Shown piece after piece: positions 7,379 through 14,243 of a stretch of DNA of 64,000 nucleotides (its first letter is position 1; each line of letters begins with the position of its first letter). Below the pieces are notes generated by a model. That model did no database searches. It had not been told where the DNA came from and saw only the letters and a list, made by a program, of their open reading frames with translations. This stretch comes from DATBFG01 sp036558645. GTDB lineage: Bacteria; Acidobacteriota; Terriglobia; Terriglobales; Acidobacteriaceae. The translations under genes were made by a program, and so were the position numbers. Where the stretch lies: assembly GCA_036558645.1 (NCBI GenBank), contig DATBFG010000086.1:124001-188000 (forward strand), written 5' to 3'.

Positions 7379-10198
7379 CTAGACCTTACGGTTCCCGTCC
7401 CAGTCAGGGTTCTTGGTTTCAGGAGCGCGTTCCACCGCTTCGACGAGGAGTCGACGGAGACGATAGCGGCTCTCCAGGTCTGTGTTCACGATTTCGAATC
7501 CAACTTCGTTGACGCGGGCGCGGCGCAAAAGAACTTGTGCGCGAATGTGCCGCACACCGGTAGAGATATCGAGGTTAGCTTCCGAACCCACGCGGAGGTT
7601 GTCTTCTTTTGTGCCCATACCGCCACCCAGACTCAGCTCGCGCACCGAGATGCTTGACTTGCCCCAAGAACTGCTGATCGAGGCCGAGAAGGTTCGGGGA
7701 AGCACGATGCGTTCGTATCGACGCTGGCGCACCCATGGGCATGCGGGAGCGGCATCCAGGGCGGCGACGGCGAGTTCCGCGGGCTCCAGGCCACTGTCGG
7801 CCACGACTTGTCCACCATAGCGCGGGTCGATCTTTGCAAGAGCTTGAGCGGTTGCAACGCGCAGTTCGCGGTGGTGCACCCACTTCCACATCTTTTTCCC
7901 TTCCAGAAGAGTGCGCAAGACCGGTACGGAATCGGGATCGCGAAGGCGGCCCAATGATTCGACGGCCTTGACCTGAACGAGAGGCGAACGGCCCTGTGAT
8001 TCTCCAGCTTCGGCCATGATGATAAGCGGCGGGACAGCGGTGCGGTCACCACTCATACCGATCTCGTCGATCGCTTGGGGAACGACCAGGGGATCGAGAA
8101 TTTCAAGCAATTCGAGCAGAGTGCGTCCGCGGTCGTGAGCGGCGCCGTAGGCAATCTGACGCACAACAATGTCATGATAAAAGCGGTTCCACTCCGGCAA
8201 ACGTGTCGGTAGGAGTTCAAGAAGCGAAGGCACGTCGAGACGGCTCATCAAGCCGATGGCGGAAGATGCCTGGCGAGGATGGCCGGTACGGAGCATCTCG
8301 CGAAGCTGCTGTGTGGCGCCGGAACCCAGCTCCCGAACGAGTTCGATCATGCGGTCGCATTCTTCGCGCCGCATGCAGCGGAAGAAGCGGTCGGCGAGGT
8401 GTTCGACGGCAGCCTGGGAAGTGAGACGCAGCACGCACAACAGGTCCTGCGGAACTTGTGTGACGTGCAGAGCTTCTTCGATGAATTCGGGCAGGCGATT
8501 CTCTATGCCGATGCGAGGGCGCATCTCGGAAGCGAGCACGGGACGCTGCTTAGCGACGATTTCGATTCCACTGCAGACCTCTGCAATCGCGGTGTAATGC
8601 TTGCGGGTGCCGGCCTCAGAACTCAAGCGAACGAAAGCGGCACTCATGAGGGCCTGGAGTTCGGAATCCGTTTCCCTCGTAATTGCCTGGGCTACGCTGC
8701 GGATCACCTCGGGCATGATGCTCCCGCCGGTCGCAGTGAACAAATCGGCAAGTTGGCTAAGGCCGATGGCTGTACGTCGGCGAGGCTCAGGTTCTTTGGC
8801 TTCAAGGCAAGAGAAGTAATTACGGAGGATAGCGGCGGAAGTTTCCTTGTCGCCCCGCTCGAGTAAGCTCTCGATGAACTGGCGAATATTTCGGGCGGGT
8901 ACGCAGGGGGCTTCGTTTGAAAGCAGCACACTCTTCTTGCCGGCCTCCGGGACTTCCGCCCAGAACATGCGGTCAAGGATGTCGGCGTGGGATTCCACGA
9001 GGATCCCGGCCTTGCTCATCTTTTCTTCCTGAATCTTGAGAATCTGGCGCAAGGTATCCATCTGCCGGCTCATGTGTTCCATCATCTGGTGGACGGCATT
9101 TACCTTGACTTCGCCCTTTTGAAAACGCTCCAGAGCGAAGCGAATCGCCATGTGCTCGGCCGCCTTCATTAACAAAGGCGTGTCGGTCTGTTGATTCGAA
9201 GCGTTGGAAGCGAGGCTCTGCAGCAGTTGCTGGACGTTGACCTTGGTATTGGAGTCTACGTTGACGAGTTCTTTCTGGAGCACCTCGGGCTTGGAGAATG
9301 GGTCGCTGCCGACTTCGCCGAACTTTGTGAGCAAACGAATCGCCTGAATGACTTCTTCTTCCTGGAGCGGCACCACGCCACCGGTCCAGGCTACTGCTGT
9401 TCCGGCTGCCGCTGCACTCCCACTCCCGCGAACGGTGGGTACGCTGCCGATCGGAGCACCGCCAGGGGCACCGCCACCTCCACTGGAGGCTCCTTCAGCT
9501 GCAGCAATCAATTGCAGCAGCTTCTGGGGATCGTTCAACCATTGCTTGAACTCTGGGCCAAGGCTCTGAGAGGCGATTTGAGCCGCGATCGTGATTTCAT
9601 TCGTGGAAGGATCAGCGGCGACAAACTTAACTTCGTTGATACGGATCGCTGACTGCTTGCTATCGCCGAAAGTTTCCTTGATCTGCTTGGCAATGTCGCC
9701 AGCCTTGGAGCCCCCGACGGAGAAAGCGCGCACCAGTCGGGCGAATTCGTCCACCGTCACTCGGTTTGAAAAATTGATACTTGCGAGCCCAGCCGTGTTG
9801 AGGAGCTGAGCAAAGCTTCGTTCGGCCTGACCACTCTCGAGCGGGATGCCATCAAGCAGGAGCTTGTTTTCGGAAACGCCGAGAAGGAAGCCCGCCTCCT
9901 CGCCCTTGGGAAGTCCATTTTGAAGTTCGTTCCAGGTGACTTCGAACTGCCCCTCTGTGCGTTTATGCTCAAAGCCGTAGAGCCGGACGTATTTCACCAA
10001 GATATTAAGGCTGTGTACGAAGGCGCGTGCAGAAGCGGTGCGACCCTGCTTAGTTGTGTCTGCGGTAGAGATACCTCTCTCCTGTACGCGGTGATAGTTA
10101 AGGTTAATGCGAAAGCGTAAGGGGGCGCACGTTACGGAGGTAATAGGCTGAACGGGGCTTCTGGAGCGAGTTTCAGGGGGCTTTGATTGTGGTTCCAA
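7379..10198 (-). CDS. Large HEAT-repeat protein with C-terminal PilZ-like domain
   Basis: Up to 939 residues, no membrane segment. The middle and C-terminal thirds (about 470-820) are alpha-helical HEAT-like repeats (for example VKAVESLGRLRDPDSVPVLR). A low-complexity Ala/Gly linker sits near 240-275. The last 120 residues resemble a PilZ domain: an Arg-rich RRYERIVLPR stretch, then ELSLGGGMG in place of the D/NxSxxG motif; the key acidic/Asn position is degenerate, so c-di-GMP binding is uncertain. The displayed start is a TTG without a ribosome site; the true start may be some 40-45 codons further in, near an AGGAGAGAGG stretch at about 10075-10085. Probably a cytoplasmic scaffold or adaptor. 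Confidence 0.7.
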   Translation of the reverse strand: MEPQSKPPETRSRSPVQPITSVTCAPLRFRINLNYHRVQERGISTADTTKQGRTASARAFVHSLNILVKYVRLYGFEHKRTEGQFEVTWNELQNGLPKGEEAGFLLGVSENKLLLDGIPLESGQAERSFAQLLNTAGLASINFSNRVTVDEFARLVRAFSVGGSKAGDIAKQIKETFGDSKQSAIRINEVKFVAADPSTNEITIAAQIASQSLGPEFKQWLNDPQKLLQLIAAAEGASSGGGGAPGGAPIGSVPTVRGSGSAAAAGTAVAWTGGVVPLQEEEVIQAIRLLTKFGEVGSDPFSKPEVLQKELVNVDSNTKVNVQQLLQSLASNASNQQTDTPLLMKAAEHMAIRFALERFQKGEVKVNAVHQMMEHMSRQMDTLRQILKIQEEKMSKAGILVESHADILDRMFWAEVPEAGKKSVLLSNEAPCVPARNIRQFIESLLERGDKETSAAILRNYFSCLEAKEPEPRRRTAIGLSQLADLFTATGGSIMPEVIRSVAQAITRETDSELQALMSAAFVRLSSEAGTRKHYTAIAEVCSGIEIVAKQRPVLASEMRPRIGIENRLPEFIEEALHVTQVPQDLLCVLRLTSQAAVEHLADRFFRCMRREECDRMIELVRELGSGATQQLREMLRTGHPRQASSAIGLMSRLDVPSLLELLPTRLPEWNRFYHDIVVRQIAYGAAHDRGRTLLELLEILDPLVVPQAIDEIGMSGDRTAVPPLIIMAEAGESQGRSPLVQVKAVESLGRLRDPDSVPVLRTLLEGKKMWKWVHHRELRVATAQALAKIDPRYGGQVVADSGLEPAELAVAALDAAPACPWVRQRRYERIVLPRTFSASISSSWGKSSISVRELSLGGGMGTKEDNLRVGSEANLDISTGVRHIRAQVLLRRARVNEVGFEIVNTDLESRYRLRRLLVEAVERAPETKNPDWDGNRKV

Positions 10199-10221
10199 GC
10201 CGTCCGCTATTGTCGGACGGC
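10199..10221. repeat. Hairpin-forming inverted repeat (GCCGTCCG / CGGACGGC)
   Basis: Eight-base arms separated by a 7-base loop, located between the divergent HEAT-PilZ and CHAD genes. No T-tract follows. Confidence 0.6.
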
Positions 10222-10256
10222 CCTACGGACACTTGAATTCATTTTGTGAATCGTTT

Positions 10257-10276
10257 CCCAGCGCTGAAGCGCTGGG
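10257..10276. repeat. REP-like palindrome (CCCAGCGCTGAAGCGCTGGG)
   Basis: Nine-base arms around a GA centre. Same construction as 5741-5756 and 5776-5795. Confidence 0.7.
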
Positions 10277-10409
10277 CCAAGCTTGGCCATCTTCTGCGAG
10301 TTGATCAAAGAGAGCTGCTGATCCTCCGTGCATGGGTTCTCGGTAGCGACTACCCTGACCATTTGGAGCCGTTCGGCATTTCAGATACTGTTATAGAAAA
10401 GGATCTCAA

Positions 10410-11864
10410 TTGCATACCACTGCGCCCAACCTGAATTCAAATCCAAGGCCCACCGCCGGGCTGGGCTACTGGATGGAGCGTGTTCTCGAGGAATGCGAAA
10501 AGGCGAGAGTCGACTTTGCGGCAGATCCGGTTCACGATCTTCGAGTCGCGTTAAGGCGATGCCGGTCGATGGCTGACGGACTGATGGTTTTCGATCCCGA
10601 CAAGTCCTGGAAATCCATGAAGAGGGCGGGGAAGCCACTCTTCGATGCACTGGGTGAGTTGCGCGACACCCAGGTGATGGAAGAACTCGTCCAGAAGATC
10701 GGCGCGGCGGATGATCCAGTCACCAACCGAATTCTTGATCATGCCAAGGGATGCGAGCACGAGCTGAAGGCCAAGTCGCTTGCGGAGCTGGACAAGTTTG
10801 ATCGAAAGGCGTGGCGAGGGTGGTCGAAGCAACTTCCGCGGCGTGCAGCCCGCATCCGGCCAGGAAGTCTTGTGTTCCGGCACCTGGCGCTCGAAAAGTG
10901 GAACCAGGCGCGAGAACTGCAGCGACAGGCACTTCGCAATCGGAGCCAAGTGGGCCTGCATCGGCTGCGCATCGGTCTGAAACGATTTCGCTACATCGTC
11001 GAAAATTTCCTGCCAGAACTGCATGATGCGTGGATCAGTGACCTGAAAGAACTCCAAGACTTGCTCGGAGAAGTTCACGATCTGGATGTGCTCTGGAACA
11101 AGATGGCCGAGCTTAAGGCATTTCCAGATGTAGAGAGCCGGACGCGCTGGCGCGGCTTGGTTACCGAGGAGAGAACAAAGCGTATCAATCAGTATCGCGA
11201 GAAGATGCTGGGAAAAGACACGCTGTGGAACTCATGGCGAGGAGCGCTTCCAAAGGATGAGGAGGTACGTCAAGCCGGATACGAACGCATGCGTATCTGG
11301 GCATCCTTCCTCGATCCCGATGTGCATCAGTCGCAGCATGTGGGGCGTCTTGCACTGAAGCTTTACGACGGACTGATCCGGTCGAACGGACTAAGAATGC
11401 CCGAATATGAACGCACGCGCGATGTGCTGCGTGCGGCTTCCGTGATGTACGAAGTAGGAAAAGCCAAGTCGAAGAAGGGTCACCATAAGAAGTCGTCCAA
11501 GCTTATCGGTAAGGTGGGAGTTCCGTTCGGCTGGGCGTCGGAGGATTTGGCACTGGCCGCGGCCGTCGCACGCTATCATCGCGGCGCACTTCCGCAAGGC
11601 AGACAACCGGAACTCGTCAGATTGTCAACGGACAAGAGAAAGATTGCCGTCAATCTTGCTGCTGTGCTTCGCTTGGCGAACGCATTCGGATGTGATGGCA
11701 GGGAGTCAATCCAGGACCTCGAAGTTCGGCCGGCGGATAAAACCTTGACGATCCTTGCGAAGGGTTATTCGCCGCGCAACAAGATGGCCGAAAACATTGC
11801 GGCAGCAAGGCATCTGCTGGAGCTGGTCGCAAACCGTCCAGTCATGGTCCGCAGGATGCAGTGA
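10410..11864 (+). CDS. CHAD domain protein with C-terminal HD/Ppx-GppA-like domain
   Basis: 484 residues from a TTG preceded by AAAAGGATCTCAA. Residues about 15-280 are a CHAD domain: the two signature Arg/Lys-rich helices are VHDLRVALRRCRSM (about 42-55) and LHRLRIGLKRFRYIVENF (about 183-200). CHAD domains bind inorganic polyphosphate through such basic helices. Residues about 310-480 (RLALKLYDGL, LRAASVMYEVGK, AVARYHRGALP, VNLAAVLRLANAF) resemble the HD-like C-terminal domain of exopolyphosphatase/GppA, with several HD metal ligands replaced. The combination points to polyphosphate binding or metabolism, but no ppk or ppx lies nearby and the enzymatic activity is unproven. Confidence 0.85.
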   Translation: MHTTAPNLNSNPRPTAGLGYWMERVLEECEKARVDFAADPVHDLRVALRRCRSMADGLMVFDPDKSWKSMKRAGKPLFDALGELRDTQVMEELVQKIGAADDPVTNRILDHAKGCEHELKAKSLAELDKFDRKAWRGWSKQLPRRAARIRPGSLVFRHLALEKWNQARELQRQALRNRSQVGLHRLRIGLKRFRYIVENFLPELHDAWISDLKELQDLLGEVHDLDVLWNKMAELKAFPDVESRTRWRGLVTEERTKRINQYREKMLGKDTLWNSWRGALPKDEEVRQAGYERMRIWASFLDPDVHQSQHVGRLALKLYDGLIRSNGLRMPEYERTRDVLRAASVMYEVGKAKSKKGHHKKSSKLIGKVGVPFGWASEDLALAAAVARYHRGALPQGRQPELVRLSTDKRKIAVNLAAVLRLANAFGCDGRESIQDLEVRPADKTLTILAKGYSPRNKMAENIAAARHLLELVANRPVMVRRMQ

Positions 11865-11918
11865 CGCGTAGCTACTCAGTCACTTTCTTGCAGGTCCTCA
11901 AGGAATTACAAAACATCC

Positions 11919-12458
11919 ATGACACACGCTCAAATGGTCGAGTTCGCTGTGCGCTGGCTGCGAGGCTATCGCTGCGGTGTGGTTTTGTCGGAGCAGGCTT
12001 GCGTGAGCGGAGAGATGCCTGACGCCATTGGGTGGAAGCGAGCGTGCCACTCGGTGCTGGTTGAGTGCAAGGTGTCGCGCGCCGATTTTATCGCGGACCG
12101 TGAAAAGCCTTTTCGCAGGAAACCGCGGAGCGGCGTGGGATGCGAACGCTACTACATGACACCACGCGGGTTGATCTCGTCCGATGAATGTCCGGCAAGT
12201 TGGGGTCTGCTGGAAGTGCGCGGGCGCAGCGTGGAAATGATTCGAGCGTCGGCACGGAACCTAAGGAGTGCGGCGGGATTTCGTTACGAGATGAACCTGT
12301 TATTGGCGAGCCTGCGGCGGGTAGAAATTCGAATCGATCCGCAGAGCATCACGGAGTTTCTGAAGTGGAAGAACCGGATGGCGGAGTACAACCGCGGAAC
12401 GATGCCGGAGGGACTGGAATCAGTCGAAGCGGAGGCGAATGTGTTTTTGGAAGGGTGA
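11919..12458 (+). CDS. Small PD-(D/E)XK-fold protein, MmcB-like
   Basis: 179 residues. The N-terminal half has D35-A-I-G, then VLVECK with E49 and K51, followed by SRADFIADREKPFR; this order (Asp, E-x-K, then a basic DF-containing helix) is that of MmcB-type and related nuclease-fold proteins. The C-terminal half is helical, Arg/Glu-rich and unrecognised. Whether it cuts DNA is unknown. It follows the CHAD gene by 54 bp on the same strand and may share its transcript. It is unrelated in sequence to the nuclease-like protein at 2201-3073. Confidence 0.6.
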   Translation: MTHAQMVEFAVRWLRGYRCGVVLSEQACVSGEMPDAIGWKRACHSVLVECKVSRADFIADREKPFRRKPRSGVGCERYYMTPRGLISSDECPASWGLLEVRGRSVEMIRASARNLRSAAGFRYEMNLLLASLRRVEIRIDPQSITEFLKWKNRMAEYNRGTMPEGLESVEAEANVFLEG

Positions 12459-12534
12459 AGCTGGTCGTTGGTTGGTAGCGGAGTTCTTGGGGAGTTGCTT
12501 CCAGTGATGAGGTTAGAGGCACTGAGGAACAAAG

Positions 12535-12583
12535 GGTCCCTCGACTGCGCTTGGCTGCGCCTTCGCTTCGCTCGGGATGACAG
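12535..12583. repeat. Dispersed-repeat-like element with complementary ends (TCCCTCG...CGGGATGA)
   Basis: Within the 530-bp gap between 12458 and 12992. It starts TCCCTCGAC and ends GCTCGGGATGACA, so its ends pair over 7 bp; the inner part is a run of GCGCTTGGC/GCGCCTTCGCTT. From general knowledge this type is dispersed in several bacterial phyla, but copy number cannot be judged from one copy here. The rest of the gap holds the terminator at 12662 and no convincing gene. Confidence 0.5.
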
Positions 12584-12661
12584 AATCAATTGCATATCAC
12601 GACGAGCCCTGCCACTCCACAGCTGTTGTCCTATTGAAGTCTTCATTTTCCACCAAAAACG

Positions 12662-12690
12662 AAACCGGGCTGGTTGGCCCGGTTTGGTTT
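12662..12690 (+). terminator. Likely rho-independent terminator
   Basis: Nine-base arms AAACCGGGC and GCCCGGTTT with a 6-base loop, followed by TGGTTT. It is about 200 bp beyond the stop of the MmcB-like gene and is nearly symmetric, so it could also end transcription from the recR side. Confidence 0.65.
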
Positions 12691-12991
12691 GGCGTCGAGT
12701 GAGATGCGGTTACATCAGACGCGGCGCGAGCCGATGGATGTCATCCGGCCTCCTTGGTAGCCAGATCAATCCTGGTACCTCCTAGCACGGGAAATCCCGG
12801 GCCAGGATAGCTGCCGGGATGATTGTGCAAGCTCAATGCCAGATCATCTCTCACGAGCGTTATAACGTACCTAGCCAAGTCATTGATAATCGTGAAGCGA
12901 TAGGTGTGATGGGAAAGAAATCTGGGCTGAGTATCGGCAAATATTTGCACATGCTAAACAGAAACTTGCACCATAATTGGGCAACACTGTT

Positions 12992-13591
12992 TCAGAGCTC
13001 CCGGCGTCCTTCCATCGCCTTCAACATGGTGATCTCGTCGGTATATTCGATGTCGCTCCCGACGGGGATTCCCATGGCAATTCGGGTCACCTTCAAGCCT
13101 GGCCGGCGCAAGTGTTCGGACAGGTAGACTGCGGTGGCCTCGCCTTCCACTGTCGGATTCGTCGCGATGATAACTTCGTCCACCTGATCGCCTTCCACTC
13201 TCCGCAACAAGTTGGCAGTGCGAAGATGCTCCGGGCCGACGCCATGTAGGGGGGAAATCGCTCCATGGAGGACGTGGTACACGCCATTGAAGTGGCGTGT
13301 CTTTTCGATAGAGGCAATATTGGTGGGTTCTTCCACCACGCACACGAGTCTTTGATTTCGGGTAGCACTGGTGCAATAAACGCAGGGATCGACATCGGTG
13401 ATGTTGTTGCAGACCGAGCAGAGGCGAAGGCTGGCCTTCACATCGCGGACAGCGGCCGCGAGAGCCTCTGCATCTGCGTCATTCGAACGCAGAATATGGA
13501 AAGCAAGGCGCTGCGCCGACTTGCTGCCAATTCCGGGCAGCTTCTTCAATTCATCGATCAGGCGAGATAAGGGCTCAGCAAACTTGGACAT
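12992..13591 (-). CDS. recR: Recombination protein RecR
   Basis: 199 residues, full length. Helix-hairpin-helix KKLPGIGSKSAQRLAFH at 18-34, a four-cysteine zinc motif (CSVCNN...CVYC), then a Toprim domain beginning RLVCVVEEPTN and containing EVIIATNPTVEGEAT. RecR clamps DNA with RecO in gap repair by RecF/RecO pathways. The ATG at 13591 is chosen because the HhH spacing fits; the longer frame to 13672 reads through an octamer repeat array. There is no Shine-Dalgarno before this ATG: the array begins 7 bp upstream. Third gene of the dnaX-ybaB-recR order found in many bacteria. Confidence 0.96.
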   Translation of the reverse strand: MSKFAEPLSRLIDELKKLPGIGSKSAQRLAFHILRSNDADAEALAAAVRDVKASLRLCSVCNNITDVDPCVYCTSATRNQRLVCVVEEPTNIASIEKTRHFNGVYHVLHGAISPLHGVGPEHLRTANLLRRVEGDQVDEVIIATNPTVEGEATAVYLSEHLRRPGLKVTRIAMGIPVGSDIEYTDEITMLKAMEGRREL

Positions 13592-13597
13592 AGAAAA

Positions 13598-13629
13598 TTG
13601 GTAATTTGATAATCGGGTAATTCTGTAAT
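13598..13629 (+). repeat. Octamer repeat array (NNNGTAAT type)
   Basis: Units TTGGTAAT, TTGATAAT, CGGGTAAT and TCTGTAAT in perfect 8-bp register, placed immediately upstream of recR. Inverted counterpart at 13666-13697. Confidence 0.88.
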
Positions 13630-13665
13630 CTAAAGGACAAGCGTTGCGCACGCCAGTGCAGCAAA

Positions 13666-13697
13666 TTACCAAATTGCCCGATCACAAAATTATCAAA
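13666..13697 (-). repeat. Octamer repeat array, inverted copy
   Basis: Read on the minus strand: TTTGATAA, TTTTGTGA, TCGGGCAA, TTTGGTAA, an 8-bp register related to 13598-13629 in opposite orientation. It ends 3 bp from the ybaB stop codon; 36 unrelated bases separate the arrays. Confidence 0.85.
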
Positions 13698-13700
13698 GTC

Positions 13701-14006
13701 TTAAAGTCCCCCAAGTCCCATGCCACTGAGCATTCCGCCCATGCTGGATTGAATGGAATCGTCCACTTTCTTGCCGGCGCCGTTGACTGCGGCAGTGATC
13801 AGGTCTTGCAACATCTCCAGGTCGTTGGCTTTCACCGCCTCAGGGTCGATGGTGATGCTCAACACCTGTTTGCGACCGTCCATCTTCACCGTAACGCTGC
13901 CGCCTCCGGCAGAAGCCTCAACTACCGTCTGCTCCATCTTCTTCTGCAAGACTTCGTACTGTTGCTTGGCTTGGGAAACGAGATCCTGGAGATTGAATCC
14001 TGACAT
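13701..14006 (-). CDS. ybaB: YbaB/EbfC-family nucleoid-associated protein
   Basis: 101 residues. N-terminal amphipathic helix (FNLQDLVSQAKQQYEVLQKKMEQ), then the beta segment GGGSVTVKMDGRKQVLSITIDPEAV and a helical LEMLQDLITAAVNGAGKKV, all typical of YbaB/EbfC dimers that bind DNA without much specificity. The ATG at 14006 follows GAGGTG closely; a GTG two codons earlier is an alternative. Lies between dnaX and recR as in many genomes. Ends in a Gly/Met-rich tail (MGGMLSGMGLGGL). Confidence 0.93.
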   Translation of the reverse strand: MSGFNLQDLVSQAKQQYEVLQKKMEQTVVEASAGGGSVTVKMDGRKQVLSITIDPEAVKANDLEMLQDLITAAVNGAGKKVDDSIQSSMGGMLSGMGLGGL

Positions 14007-14021
14007 GAGCACCTCAAGAGC

Positions 14022-14057
14022 AAGGTTTCAGAGTTGCAAGGTTTCAAAGTTTCAAGG
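14022..14057 (+). repeat. Octamer repeat array (AAGGTTTC type)
   Basis: Units AAGGTTTC, AGAGTTGC, AAGGTTTC, AAAGTTTC and a partial AAGG, in 8-bp register directly upstream of ybaB. Inverted counterpart at 14134-14226. Confidence 0.88.
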
Positions 14058-14133
14058 CCGGAGTCGTCGTACAAGTGAACACACAGTAGTAAAGATCAAT
14101 TTTCGACCCAACTGAGACACATTCAATTCTCGG

Positions 14134-14226
14134 ACTTTGAAACCCAACTTTGCTACTCTGACACCTTGAAACCCTGCAACTCTGAAACCTTGCAACTTTA
14201 AAACCTTGTGGACTCTGAAACCTTGC
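14134..14226 (-). repeat. Long octamer repeat array, inverted copy
   Basis: About eleven units such as ACTTTGAA, ACCTTGAA, ACCCTGCA, ACTCTGAA, ACCTTGCA and ACTTTAAA, the complement of the unit at 14022-14057. The register slips twice by one or a few bases. It runs to within 18 bp of the dnaX stop codon. Confidence 0.88.
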
Positions 14227-14243
14227 GACGGCGAGCCTTCACC

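Noticed and set aside
10246..10434. 62-codon plus-strand frame before the CHAD gene
   Set aside because: It reads through a palindromic repeat and overlaps the CHAD start; no ribosome site, no recognisable sequence.
12741..12950. 69-codon minus-strand frame between the terminator and recR
   Set aside because: No ribosome site and no recognisable motif; considered noise.
12468..13127. Plus-strand frames in the gap before recR (12468-12785 and 12819-13127)
   Set aside because: The first crosses a repeat-like element and a terminator, the second runs antisense into recR; neither has a family resemblance.
3058..14226. CRISPR arrays in the regions of short repeats
   Set aside because: Units are 7-8 bp in direct contact without spacers; there are no cas genes.
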